From Roseococcus sp. (GTDB lineage: Bacteria > Pseudomonadota > Alphaproteobacteria > Acetobacterales > Acetobacteraceae): DNA of 50,841 nucleotides. Of the stretch, positions 8,787 through 17,914 are shown piece after piece (position 1 is the stretch's first letter; every line of letters starts with the position of its first letter). The translations under genes were made by a program, and so were the position numbers. A model generated the notes under the pieces. That model did no database searches. It was not told the DNA's origin and worked only from the letters and a program-made list of their open reading frames with translations. Where the stretch lies: positions 1 to 50,841 of the forward strand of contig NZ_JAIEQY010000111.1 in the NCBI RefSeq assembly GCF_019747315.1, given 5' to 3'.

Positions 8787-9617
8787 ATGCAGGAACCACT
8801 CATCGCCGGCCGCTATGCCGTGCGCGACATGATCGGCCAGGGCGCTTGCGGCACGGTGCTGGAGGCCATGGATCTGCGGCTGCGCCGCCTGGTGGCGCTC
8901 AAGCTCATCAGGCAGGGTGGCGAGGAGCCAGCCCGTATCGCGGCCGAGGCGCATGCGGCGGCGCGGCTTGTGCACCCGAACATCATCGCCGTGCATGATG
9001 CGGGCGATGGGCGGGACTTCGCCTGGATCGCGATGGAGCTGGTGATCGGCGAACCGCTCTCCGCCCTGCTGGCGCGGGAGGGCGCCTTGCCCGAGGCCGA
9101 TGCCACAGGGATCGCCGCGCAATTGCTGGGCGCGCTGGGCCATGCGCATGGGCGCGGGGTGGTGCACCGGGATGTGAAGCCCGCGAATATCCTGCTGGCG
9201 ATGGATGAGCGCGCGGGGCCTGGCGCGGTGCGGCTCGGCGATTTCGGCTTGGCGCAGCTGGGCGCGCCCGATGTTTCGGAGGCCGGGCAGATGCTGGGTA
9301 CCCCCGCCTGGATGGCACCCGAGCAGGTGCGCGGCGAGGCGGTGGACCACCGCGCCGATCTCTGGGCGGCGGGCGTGGTGCTGTATCAATGCCTGACGGG
9401 CGAGCGGCCGTTTCACGGCCAGATGCCCGGCCTGCTGACCCGCATCCTGGGCGAGGACCCGGTGCCGCCCAGCCGGCTGCGCCCCGGGCTTGATCCGCGC
9501 TGGGATGACCTTCTGGCCCGCGCGCTGGCCAAGGCGCCCGCGGCACGCTTTGCCTCGGCCGTGGAGATGGCGGGCGCCCTGCCGGCGCGGCTGCCCGAGC
9601 TCAGCCTGGCCGGCTGA
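8787..9617 (+). CDS. Stand-alone Ser/Thr protein kinase domain
   Basis: A Hanks-type kinase of 276 residues with all active-site elements. The glycine loop is GQGACGTV (residues 17-24) and the ATP-anchoring Lys39 lies in VALKL. The catalytic loop is HRDVKPANIL (Asp129) and the metal-binding DFG is at Asp152. The activation segment ends in GTPAWMAPE. The protein stops right after the C-lobe (FASAVEMAGALPARLP), with no transmembrane helix, PASTA, WD40 or TPR extension, so it is a minimal cytoplasmic kinase. Its substrate is unknown and no phosphatase or FHA protein is adjacent. It is convergent with the CoxL-like gene. Confidence 0.88.
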   Translation: MQEPLIAGRYAVRDMIGQGACGTVLEAMDLRLRRLVALKLIRQGGEEPARIAAEAHAAARLVHPNIIAVHDAGDGRDFAWIAMELVIGEPLSALLAREGALPEADATGIAAQLLGALGHAHGRGVVHRDVKPANILLAMDERAGPGAVRLGDFGLAQLGAPDVSEAGQMLGTPAWMAPEQVRGEAVDHRADLWAAGVVLYQCLTGERPFHGQMPGLLTRILGEDPVPPSRLRPGLDPRWDDLLARALAKAPAARFASAVEMAGALPARLPELSLAG

Positions 9618-9693
9618 GCAGCGCGAAGAGCGCCGCCCCCAGGACGAGCGCCAGCGCCGCATGGGCGCGGCGCATGTCGCGGCGGAATTTCAC
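9601..9693 (-). CDS. Possible 30-residue single-helix membrane microprotein
   Basis: An open frame starting at a GTG that overlaps the stop of the CoxL-like gene (GTGA). It encodes MKFRRDMRRAHAALALVLGA followed by ALFALLSRPG. A basic N-terminus is followed by about 18 hydrophobic residues, the pattern of a small inner-membrane protein. The stop overlaps the 3' end of the convergent kinase gene by 17 nt. Translational coupling would be possible, but there is no independent ribosome-binding site and chance cannot be excluded in GC-rich DNA. Confidence 0.25.
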   Translation of the reverse strand: MKFRRDMRRAHAALALVLGAALFALLSRPG

Positions 9694-12023
9694 GCCGCGT
9701 GCAGCGCCTTCCACACCACTTCCGGCGTGGCCGGCATGTCGATGGAGGTCACCCCCGCATCGGCCAGCGCATCCACCAGCGCATTCACCACGGCCGGCGG
9801 CGAGCCCACGGCGCCGGCCTCGCCCGCGCCCTTCACGCCGAGCGGGTTGGTCTCGCAGACCACTTCGATCAGATCCACCTCGATATCCGGCAGGTCCTCG
9901 GCGCGCGGCAGGGCGTAGTCCATGAAGCTGGCACTCAAGAGCTGGCCGCTTTCCGGGTCGTAGGAGGTGCGCTCCAGGAAGGCCTGGCCAATGCCCTGCG
10001 CCACGCCGCCATGCACCTGGCCGCGCACGATCAGCGGGTTCAGCGCGTGGCCCACATCATCCACCACGATGTAGCGGGGGATGGCGATCATGCCCGTCTC
10101 GGGGTCCACCTCGACCTCGGCCACGTGGCAGCCATTCGGGAAGGTGTGGAACTCGATCTTCGCGGTTTCCAGCGCGTCGAGCAGGTTGGTGTCCTCCCCC
10201 GCCGCCACGCGGCTGCGCTGGCGCGCGGCGAGGCTCAGAATGTCCACGCCACGATCGGTGCCGACCACGCCGAACTGACCCCCATTTGCCCCTTTTGGGT
10301 TGAACTCGATATCCACCACGGCCGCTTCCAGCATTTCGGAAGCCGCCTGCTTGCCCTTCTCGATCACGCTCGCCGCCGTCACCAGGATGGCCTGGCCCTC
10401 GGAGTAAAGGCTGCGCGCGCCGCCGGTGCCGCCGCCCGCGGGCAGCGTGTCGGAATCGCCCTGGCGGATGCGGATCTTCTCCATGGGAATGCCGAGTTCG
10501 TGGCTCGTCAGCATGGCATAGGCCGTCTCATGCCCCTGGCCGGTGCTTTGCGTGCCGACATAGACATCCACGAAGCCATCCTCGGCGAATTTCACCGAGG
10601 CATTCTCGGTCGGCCCGCCGCCCGTGGCTTCGAGGTAATAGGCAAGCCCGATGCCGCGCTTCTTGCCGCGCTTGGCGGCCTCGGCCCGGCGGGCGGGGAA
10701 GCCGGCCCAGTCGATCTTGGCGAGCGCGGTATCCATCACCCGCGGGAAATCGCCGCTGTCATAGCGCTGCGCCATGGCGGTGACGTAGGGCATGGCGGCC
10801 TGGCCCACCATGTTGCGGCGGCGCAGCTCGATCCGGTCGAGCTTGAGGTCGCGCGCCGCCTGGTCGATCAGGCGCTCGACCAGGTAGTTGCTCTCGGGCC
10901 GGCCGGCGCCGCGATAGGCGTCCACCGGGACGGTGTTGGTCGCCATGCCGAGCACGCGTGCATGGATCGCCTGGAAACCATAGACGCTGGCCAGCACCTT
11001 GGTGCCCGCCCCGGTCGGGATGAAGGGCGCGAAGGTGGAGAGATAGGCGCCCATATTGGCCACGTTGCGGGTGCGCAGCGCGAGGAATTTGCCGTCCTTG
11101 TCGAGCGCCAGCTCGCCCAGCGTGATGTTGTCCCGCCCATGCGTGTCCGACAGGAAGGCCTCGGTGCGCTCGGAGGCCCATTTCACCGGGCGGCCCGTGG
11201 CGCGGGCGCCCAGCGCGCAGAGCGCGTATTCGGCATAGAGGAACAGCTTCATGCCGAAGCCGCCGCCGACATCGGGCGTGACCACGCGCACCAGCTCGGG
11301 GCTCACCTTCAGCACGGCCGAAGCCAGCAGGTTCTTCACCAGCCAGGAGCCCTGGGTGCCGGCATAAAGCGTGAAATGGCAGGTGGCCGCGTCATATTGC
11401 GCGGCGCAGGCCCGGCCTTCCATCGAGGAGGCGACGACGCGGTTGTTCACCACCGTCATCCGCGTCACGTGCGCGGCCTCGGCGAAGAGCGCCTCGGTCT
11501 TCGCCTTGTCGCCCACTTCCCAGTCGAAGATCGTGTTGTTGGGGGCGGCGGGCCAGATCTGCGGCTGGCCGGGCTCACCCGCCACGGCCAGGTCGGTGAT
11601 GGAGGGGAGGATCTCGTAATCCACCGCCACCGACTCGCCGGCATCGCGCGCCTGTTCATGGGTTTCGGCGACGATGAAGGCCACGGGGTCACCCACATGG
11701 CGGACGGCATCGGTGGCCAGCGGCATGTGCAGCGTGTTCGCGCGGTCCGAGCCGTCACTGTTCTTCATGGGAATGGCGCAGGGCAATTCGCCCACGCCCT
11801 GGGCCAGCAGGTCGGCGCCCGTCATCACCGCCAGCACGCCGGGCATGGATTTGGCCGCGCTGACATCCACCGAGAGGATCTTCGCATGGGCATGCGGGCT
11901 GCGCAGGACATAGCCATGCACCTGGCCCTCCAATGCGATGTCATCCGTGTAGCGGCCGGCGCCCAGAAGAAGCCGGGGGTCTTCCACGCGCCGCACCGAT
12001 TGGCTCAAGCCGAATTTCGCCAT
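9690..12023 (-). CDS. Xanthine dehydrogenase / form II CoxL-type molybdopterin-binding subunit
   Basis: A 777-residue large subunit of a molybdenum hydroxylase. It begins QSVRRVEDPRLLLGAGRYTDD, a canonical start for the family. The active-site loop reads VDAYRGAGRPES (Ala369-Arg375), the form II signature, not the AYXCSFR of true CO dehydrogenases, so CO oxidation is unlikely. The catalytic Glu lies in GVKGAGEAGAVGSPP near the C-terminus, and VHGGVAQGIGQAF is also present. Partners would be FAD and 2Fe-2S subunits, but none is adjacent. GGGAG lies about 7 nt upstream of the ATG. Likely substrates are N-heterocycles or aldehydes. Confidence 0.88.
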   Translation of the reverse strand: MAKFGLSQSVRRVEDPRLLLGAGRYTDDIALEGQVHGYVLRSPHAHAKILSVDVSAAKSMPGVLAVMTGADLLAQGVGELPCAIPMKNSDGSDRANTLHMPLATDAVRHVGDPVAFIVAETHEQARDAGESVAVDYEILPSITDLAVAGEPGQPQIWPAAPNNTIFDWEVGDKAKTEALFAEAAHVTRMTVVNNRVVASSMEGRACAAQYDAATCHFTLYAGTQGSWLVKNLLASAVLKVSPELVRVVTPDVGGGFGMKLFLYAEYALCALGARATGRPVKWASERTEAFLSDTHGRDNITLGELALDKDGKFLALRTRNVANMGAYLSTFAPFIPTGAGTKVLASVYGFQAIHARVLGMATNTVPVDAYRGAGRPESNYLVERLIDQAARDLKLDRIELRRRNMVGQAAMPYVTAMAQRYDSGDFPRVMDTALAKIDWAGFPARRAEAAKRGKKRGIGLAYYLEATGGGPTENASVKFAEDGFVDVYVGTQSTGQGHETAYAMLTSHELGIPMEKIRIRQGDSDTLPAGGGTGGARSLYSEGQAILVTAASVIEKGKQAASEMLEAAVVDIEFNPKGANGGQFGVVGTDRGVDILSLAARQRSRVAAGEDTNLLDALETAKIEFHTFPNGCHVAEVEVDPETGMIAIPRYIVVDDVGHALNPLIVRGQVHGGVAQGIGQAFLERTSYDPESGQLLSASFMDYALPRAEDLPDIEVDLIEVVCETNPLGVKGAGEAGAVGSPPAVVNALVDALADAGVTSIDMPATPEVVWKALHAA

Positions 12024-12232
12024 GGGTCGTCTCCCTCAGAAGCTGTTCTGCCCATCATCTGACGATGCGGGGGGAAAGGGGAAGGGGGAAAGCGTGAAGA
12101 TCGGACGCCAGGGGGCGGCGGACCTCGCCGCGGCCCGCGGTTTTCGTCTTGCGCGGCTCCCGCTCCCGTTCCACGCTCCGTCAGCGCCATGGCGCGGCCG
12201 CCACGCCGCGCTCGTGAAGGAGGAAGCCCCGC

Positions 12233-13213
12233 TTGCCCATCCAACGCCGCCATCTCCTGGCCCTGCTCCCCGCGCCGCTGGCCGCCCAGGCCCAATCCCA
12301 GGCCCCGGGGTGGGTGCCGGACCGGCCGATCCGCCTGGTGGTGCCCTTCCCGCCCGGCGGCGCCACCGATGTCTGGGCGCGGATGACGGCCGAGGGGTTG
12401 CAGCAGCGGCTCGGCCAGGCGGTCGTCATCGACAACCGGCCCGGGGCCGGCGGCATGCTCGGCGCCGAGGCGGTGATGCGCGCGGCGCCCGATGGATACA
12501 CGCTGCTCTTCACCATCACCTCGCTGGTGCAATCGCCCGTGGTCATGCGCCGCTTCCCCTATGACCCCGTGGAGGATTTCCAGCCACTCGGCCGCCTTGG
12601 CAGCAATGCCAATGTCTGGGTGATCGGCCCCGCGGTGCCGGCCGAAATCACGACGATGGAGGGCTTCACCGCCTGGGGGCGCGGGCGCGAACTCTCCTTC
12701 GGTTCCTGGGCCAATGGCTCAACAGGACATGCGTTTGGCCTGATGCTGGCCGAGGAGGCCGGGCTGCGCATGGCCCATGTCGCCTATCGCGGCGAGGCGC
12801 CGGGCGTGCAGGACCTGCTGGCCGGGAACATCCATGGCGGCTGGCATTCCATCGCGGCGGTGGGCGAGTTGATCCGCGCCGGCCGGCTGCGCCCCCTGGC
12901 GAGCTCCGGCACGCGCCGCCTGCCCTCCCTGCCGGAGGTGCGGATGATGCGCGAGATCGGCTTTTCCGACCGCTTCGCCTTCGAGGGCTTTTCCGGCCTG
13001 CTCGGCCCGCGCGGCCTGCCCGCCCCCATCACCGGGCGCCTCGCCGCCGCCTTCGCGCAGATGGCCCAGGATGCTGAACTGCAGCGCCGCCTGATCGCGA
13101 TGGACACCTTCCCCGGCTATCTCGGCCCCGAGGATTTCCGCCGCTTCATCGCACAAAGCCTGACCCGCTGGCGTGAGATCAGCGAGCGGCTCGGCCTGCA
13201 GGCCGATGGCTGA
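12233..13213 (+). CDS. Bug-family TTT solute-binding receptor (3)
   Basis: A 326-residue receptor with signal peptide MPIQRRHLLALLPAPLAAQA, the opening DRPIRLVVPFPPGGATDVWA, DNRPGAGGMLGAEAV and HVAYRGEAPGVQDLL. It starts at a TTG preceded by a strong AAGGAGGAAG about 7-9 nt upstream, and no better ATG is available. It is divergent from the CoxL-like gene (209-nt spacer) and convergent with hyuB without a gap: the two stops form TGATCA. The ligand is unknown; neighbours that act on heterocycles or hydantoins suggest a carboxylated ring compound. Confidence 0.87.
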   Translation: MPIQRRHLLALLPAPLAAQAQSQAPGWVPDRPIRLVVPFPPGGATDVWARMTAEGLQQRLGQAVVIDNRPGAGGMLGAEAVMRAAPDGYTLLFTITSLVQSPVVMRRFPYDPVEDFQPLGRLGSNANVWVIGPAVPAEITTMEGFTAWGRGRELSFGSWANGSTGHAFGLMLAEEAGLRMAHVAYRGEAPGVQDLLAGNIHGGWHSIAAVGELIRAGRLRPLASSGTRRLPSLPEVRMMREIGFSDRFAFEGFSGLLGPRGLPAPITGRLAAAFAQMAQDAELQRRLIAMDTFPGYLGPEDFRRFIAQSLTRWREISERLGLQADG

Positions 13214-14842
13214 TCAACCGCCCGCCAGGCGCTGATCCGCTTCCAGCAGGGCCGCGCTGCGCTCCGCCACCGGGCCATGACCGCCGCCGCCGCCGGTCCA
13301 CATCTCCAGGACATCGCCGGCGCGCAGCGTGAGGTCGTCCTTGGAGCGCACGGTGATCACCTCCTCGCCGCGTCGCACCAGGCAGCCACCCAGCGCGCCC
13401 GGCTCGCCGCCCGCCAGCCCCTCGGCCGCCACGCGGAAGCGGTCGGTGTAGATCGCGAGCCGCACGCCATCGGCCAGGATGCGATAGCGTCGGAGCGAGC
13501 CATTGCCGCCGCGATGCCGGCCCTGCCCCCCCGTGCCCGGCAGCAGGCGATAGGCCTCGATGCGGAAGAAGTCGTGGTCGGCATCAATCGCCTCCACCGG
13601 GACATTGGTGCAGTTGGAGAGCGGCCCCGCCAGCGCATCCGCGCCATCCCCCTCGGCCGAGGCGCCGAAGCCGCCGTCGCGCAACTCGATGAAGACGCGG
13701 TAGCGGCCATCCCTCAGATGGCTCAGGCAGAAGGAGGTGGTGGTGTCGAAGCCCGTCGCCACCGCGCGCTCCGGCACAGCCTGGCCCAGCGCCTTCAGCA
13801 CGGCGTCATAGGCGCGGTAGGTCGCCTCCATGCGCGCCCGCACCGGGGCGGGGAAGCGCGGGTTGAGCAGGGTGCCCTCGGGCACGGTGATGGTCACCGC
13901 CTGGGCCGCGCCCTCGTTGAAGGGCACGTCATCGCTGGTCAGGAAGGACTTCAGCGCGGCCAGCGTGCCGGAGACGACGGAGGCATAGGGCGCGTTCATA
14001 TGCGTGCGCACCTGCGGCGCCGTGCCGCTGAAATCCACGCTCAGCGCATCGCCGGCCACGGTGACGGCGGCGCGGACGCGCAAGGGGCCGGAGCCCACGC
14101 CGTCATCATCCACGAAATCCTCGCCGACATAGGTGCCATCCGGCAGCGCGCGCACGGCCGCGCGGACGCGGCGCTCGACATAGCCGATCTGCCCGGCCAT
14201 GGCGGCCTCGACCGTGGCCGCGCCATAGCGCGCGCAGAGTTCGCGCATGCGGGCGATGCCGGTGAAGCAGGCGGCGAATTGGCTGTCGATGTCGCCCAGC
14301 GTCTGGTCGGGCACGCGGATATTGGCGCCGACCAACGCGCGCAGATTGCCCGACTGCCAGTCCCGCGCGAAATTGTAGCGCGCTGGCGGCAGGATCAGCC
14401 CCTCGCCATACAGGTCCGTCGAGGAGGCGTTCAGCCCCGGCGCGCCACCGCCGACATCCAGGTGATGCGCCACCGCCGCAGCATAGGCCACGATGCGCCC
14501 CTCCACGAAGGCCGGCATGAAGATCAGGATGTCCTGCAGGTGATGCGCGCCGCGATAGGGGTGGTTCGTGATGTAGAAATCCCCCTCTTCCAGAAGCTCC
14601 GGCGGGCAGGCGGCCATGCAGTGGCGCAGCGTGATGGAGAGCGAGCCGACCAGCACGGGAATCAGCTCGTCGCTCTGCGCGACGGCGGCGCCGGAGGCAT
14701 CCATGATGCCGGTGGAAGCATCCTTGCCGTCGCGCACGATGGGCGAGAAGGCGGAGCGATAGAGCTTGGCGCCCATCTCCCGCGCGGCGGACATCAGGGC
14801 CTGGCCGATCACGGCCTGGTCGGCGGGGCTGATGGCGCTCAT
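13214..14842 (-). CDS. hyuB: Hydantoinase B / oxoprolinase family protein
   Basis: A 542-residue HyuB-type subunit that works with HyuA in ATP-dependent opening of hydantoin or 5-oxoproline rings, or in acetone-carboxylase-like chemistry. Family landmarks are FYITNHPYRGAHHLQDILIF (residues about 88-107), AHHLDVGGGAPG, an SGTAPQVRTHMNAPYASV segment, and the Gly-rich LLPGTGGQGRHRGGNGSLRR near residue 450. The ATG overlaps the hyuA stop (ATGA, 14839-14842), which points to coupled translation and a stoichiometric complex. The length matches the stand-alone HyuB family. Confidence 0.9.
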   Translation of the reverse strand: MSAISPADQAVIGQALMSAAREMGAKLYRSAFSPIVRDGKDASTGIMDASGAAVAQSDELIPVLVGSLSITLRHCMAACPPELLEEGDFYITNHPYRGAHHLQDILIFMPAFVEGRIVAYAAAVAHHLDVGGGAPGLNASSTDLYGEGLILPPARYNFARDWQSGNLRALVGANIRVPDQTLGDIDSQFAACFTGIARMRELCARYGAATVEAAMAGQIGYVERRVRAAVRALPDGTYVGEDFVDDDGVGSGPLRVRAAVTVAGDALSVDFSGTAPQVRTHMNAPYASVVSGTLAALKSFLTSDDVPFNEGAAQAVTITVPEGTLLNPRFPAPVRARMEATYRAYDAVLKALGQAVPERAVATGFDTTTSFCLSHLRDGRYRVFIELRDGGFGASAEGDGADALAGPLSNCTNVPVEAIDADHDFFRIEAYRLLPGTGGQGRHRGGNGSLRRYRILADGVRLAIYTDRFRVAAEGLAGGEPGALGGCLVRRGEEVITVRSKDDLTLRAGDVLEMWTGGGGGHGPVAERSAALLEADQRLAGG

Positions 14843-16785
14843 GCGTCCCTCGTCATCATCAGGTTGCCCACGGCATCCTCCTCGGCCATCCAGCCCGGCG
14901 GGACCCAGATGCTGGCCGTGCTGTCCTCGATCAGCAGGGGGCCGGCGCGGGGACCATCCAGGCGCCGCGCCCCGCCGAGGCCGGGCAGCCCCGCCCGCGT
15001 CACATGCAGCCCCGCGCGGTAGGAGATGATTTCCACCGCCCGCCGCGCCGTATCGGCCGGCGCGCGATAGATGCGCTCATGCGCGGCACTGAAGCCCGCC
15101 AGCAAGGCAGTCTCATCCAGCGTGGTCAGCGCCGCGGGTTCCAGCGGCACGGCGATTTCGAAGGCCTGGCCCACCAGGCGCATGTCGAGCGTGATCTCGA
15201 AGCGTCGCTCCCCCTGGACGCCATAGGCATCGAAGCGCGCATCCAGCTCCGCGCGCAGGGCTGCCATCTCGGCCCGCACCGCCTCGGCGCAGCCAGGGGC
15301 GACCACGCGGCGGCGGGTGCGCGCGGCGAAGAGGCTGTGATCGGCCGCCAGCAGCCCATAGGCGGAGAGCACCCCGGCTCCCGGCGGCACCAGGACGCGC
15401 GTCATGCCGAGCTCCTCCGCCACCGCCGCCGCATGCAGCGGCCCCGCGCCGCCATAGGGCACCAGCACATGCTGGCGCGGATCACGCCCGCGCTCGGTGG
15501 AGACCAGCCGCACGGCGGCGACGACATTGGCGACGGCGATGCGCACCACGCTTTCGGCCGCCTCCTCGATGCTGATCCCGAGGCTCTGCGCAAGGGGCGC
15601 GAAGGCCGCCCGCGCCGCCGCGCCATCCATGACCAAGCCGCCCGCGAGCTGCTTGCCAGCGGGGATGCGCCCCGCGATCACATGCGCATCGGTCAGCGTC
15701 GGCCGCGTTCCACCCCGGCCATAGGCGGCCGGGCCGGGAACGGCCCCGGCGCTGCGCGGCCCCACCCGCAGCAACCCGCCCTCATCCACCCAGGCGAGGG
15801 AGCCGCCGCCGGCGCCGACGGTGGTGATGTCCAGCATGGGCATCTGCACGACCAGGCCATCCACCATCGCCTCGCGCGCCAGGCCGGGCCGGCCATCCTC
15901 GACCAGCGCCACATCCGCGCTGGTGCCGCCGATATCGAGGGTGATGATGTCCCGCACGCCCGAAAGCCCGGCCTGGCGCGCCGCACCCATCACGCCGGCG
16001 GCGGGGCCCGAGAGCAGCGCGGTCACGGCATTGCGCCGCATGGCGACCGCCGGCACGCGCCCGCCATTGGACTGCATCACGGAGAAATCCCCGGTGAAGC
16101 CCAGCGCGGCCAACCGCGTTTCCATCCGGCCCAGATAGGCATCCAGCACGGGCTGCACATAGGCCGAGAGCGCGGTGGTGCTGGCGCGCTCATATTCCCG
16201 GAATTCCTGCGTCACCTCATGCGAGCAGGTGACCGGCAAGCCCGGCGCCAGGCGGCGGACCAGCGCCGCCACCGCCTCCTCATGCGCGGGGTTGGCGTAG
16301 GCGTTGAGCAGGCAGATGGCGATGGCGCCGATCTCCGCCGTGGCCAGCAGTGCCGCCAGCCGCGCCTCCACCGCTGCCAGGTCCAGCGGCTGCGCCACGC
16401 TGCCATCGGCCAGCACGCGCTCCGGCACTTCGAGGGAATCCTCGCGCGCCACCAGCGGCACGGGCTTGCGGTAGCGCAGGTCGAAGAGGCGCAGCTTGTC
16501 CTGCCGGCCCAGGATCAGCACGTCGCGGAAGCCTTCGGTCACCAGCAGGGCGAGGCGCGCGCCGCGCCGCTCCAGCACCGCATTGGTCGCGACGGTGGAG
16601 CCATGCACGAATTCGCCGACCGTGGCGGCGGCGATGCCGGCGGCCTCCAGCGCATGGAAGGCGGCCTCATCCGGCCGTGCGGGGGTGCTGGGCACCTTGG
16701 CCACCTGCACGCCATCCGGGCCGATCGCCACCAGATCGGTGAAGGTGCCGCCGATTTCGACGCCGACCGAGAGCGCCATCCTCAT
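14839..16785 (-). CDS. hyuA: Hydantoinase A / oxoprolinase family protein
   Basis: A 648-residue ATP-binding partner of HyuB. SVGVEIGGTFTDLVAIGPDG at the N-terminus is the phosphate-1 loop of the actin-like ATPase fold. TLDIGGTSADVALVEDG near residue 280 is the second loop, and VPYGGAGPLHAAAVAEELG the adenosine-binding region. It sits in a three-gene Bug-hyuA-hyuB unit in which both junctions are 4-nt ATGA overlaps. Together they suggest uptake and ATP-dependent hydrolysis of a cyclic amide such as N-methylhydantoin or 5-oxoproline; the exact substrate is not readable from the sequence. Confidence 0.9.
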   Translation of the reverse strand: MRMALSVGVEIGGTFTDLVAIGPDGVQVAKVPSTPARPDEAAFHALEAAGIAAATVGEFVHGSTVATNAVLERRGARLALLVTEGFRDVLILGRQDKLRLFDLRYRKPVPLVAREDSLEVPERVLADGSVAQPLDLAAVEARLAALLATAEIGAIAICLLNAYANPAHEEAVAALVRRLAPGLPVTCSHEVTQEFREYERASTTALSAYVQPVLDAYLGRMETRLAALGFTGDFSVMQSNGGRVPAVAMRRNAVTALLSGPAAGVMGAARQAGLSGVRDIITLDIGGTSADVALVEDGRPGLAREAMVDGLVVQMPMLDITTVGAGGGSLAWVDEGGLLRVGPRSAGAVPGPAAYGRGGTRPTLTDAHVIAGRIPAGKQLAGGLVMDGAAARAAFAPLAQSLGISIEEAAESVVRIAVANVVAAVRLVSTERGRDPRQHVLVPYGGAGPLHAAAVAEELGMTRVLVPPGAGVLSAYGLLAADHSLFAARTRRRVVAPGCAEAVRAEMAALRAELDARFDAYGVQGERRFEITLDMRLVGQAFEIAVPLEPAALTTLDETALLAGFSAAHERIYRAPADTARRAVEIISYRAGLHVTRAGLPGLGGARRLDGPRAGPLLIEDSTASIWVPPGWMAEEDAVGNLMMTRDA

Positions 16786-17741
16786 TGCACCGTGATGCGG
16801 GCTTGGCGGATCACGCGGCCCCAGCGCTCGGTTTCCTCCTGCGCCAGGGCGGCCAGCGCCTCGGGCGGGCCATCGGCGGGTTCCGCGCCCAGTTCGGCAA
16901 TGCGCTGCCGGACGGCGGGCCGCGCCATGATGCGCCGGAAGCCCGCATTCAGCCGCTGCACCAGCGGTGCCGGCACCCCGCCCCCGGTGAAGAGCGCGAA
17001 CCAGGAGACGACGCTGTAGCCCGGCACCGTCTCCGCCACCGTCGGGATGTCCGGCGCCGCCAGCGCGCGCGTGGGCGAGGTGACGGCGAGGCCCGTGAGG
17101 CGCCCGCTGCGCACCAGTTCCAGCGCGCCCGGCATGTTCTCGAACATCAGCTGGATCTGCCCGCCCTGGAGGTCGGTCAGGGCGGGCACGCTGCCGCGAT
17201 AGGGGACATGCACGATGTCCACGCCGGTCATCAGCTTGAACAGCTCTCCCGCCAGATGCGTGGTGGCGCCAATGCCGGCCGAGCCGAAATGGATGGCGCC
17301 GGGCCGGGCGCGCGCGGCAGCAATCAGCGCCGCGATGCTGGTCAGGCCGCTCGCCGGATTCACCACGACGAGGTTGGGGACATTGGCCACGAGCATGACG
17401 GGCGCGAGGTCCCGCAGGGGGTCATAGGGCATGCTGCCCATCAACGCCGGCGCGGTGGCGATGGGGCCGGGCGTGCCCATGACGAGCGTGGTGCCGTCGG
17501 GCGGGGCGGCCGCCACCTGCGCCGTGCCGGTGACGCCCCCCGCGCCGGGGCGGGATTCCACGATGAGCGGCTGGCCGAATTCGGCCTGGGCGTGCTCGGC
17601 CAGGATGCGCGCCAGGATGTCCGTGGTGCCGCCGGTGGTGAAGGGCACGATGAGGCGCAGGGGGCGGGCCGGAAGCTCCTGCGCGGCGGCGGCGGCGCCC
17701 GCCAGGGCAGGAAGGGCCAGAAGGGCGGATCGGCGATGCAT
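16782..17741 (-). CDS. Bug-family TTT solute-binding receptor (4), hyu operon
   Basis: A 319-residue receptor: signal peptide MHRRSALLALPALAGAAAAA, then RPLRLIVPFTTGGTTDILA, ESRPGAGGVTGTAQV and HVPYRGSVPALTDLQ. Start at 17741 is favoured by GGAG 8 nt upstream; the longer in-frame extension encodes no signal peptide. Its stop overlaps hyuA by ATGA, so receptor and enzyme are made together. This is the strongest functional clue for any Bug protein in the window: the ligand is probably the cyclic amide used by HyuAB or its acid product. Confidence 0.88.
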   Translation of the reverse strand: MHRRSALLALPALAGAAAAAQELPARPLRLIVPFTTGGTTDILARILAEHAQAEFGQPLIVESRPGAGGVTGTAQVAAAPPDGTTLVMGTPGPIATAPALMGSMPYDPLRDLAPVMLVANVPNLVVVNPASGLTSIAALIAAARARPGAIHFGSAGIGATTHLAGELFKLMTGVDIVHVPYRGSVPALTDLQGGQIQLMFENMPGALELVRSGRLTGLAVTSPTRALAAPDIPTVAETVPGYSVVSWFALFTGGGVPAPLVQRLNAGFRRIMARPAVRQRIAELGAEPADGPPEALAALAQEETERWGRVIRQARITVQ

Positions 17742-17914
17742 CCTGCATACTCCATGGCTGTGCAAAACTGCGTGGCCGATTTCAGTTTGCGGAGGGCTGC
17801 GCCAAGGCGCAAGGCACCGCGCGAAGGCGAATTCCCGCAACACATGCAAGAGCGGGGTTGAAAGGCACAGGCGCAGGCCGCAAGCTGTCATCCGGGCAAC
17901 ATCGGAGCAGCGAG

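Noticed and set aside
9690..12023. Aerobic carbon monoxide dehydrogenase
   Set aside because: The active-site loop is AYRGAGR (form II-like), not AYXCSFR, and the other CO dehydrogenase subunits are absent.
9699..12062. 787-codon plus-strand frame opposite the CoxL-type gene
   Set aside because: Antisense shadow caused by high GC; the minus strand encodes the recognisable molybdopterin-binding subunit.
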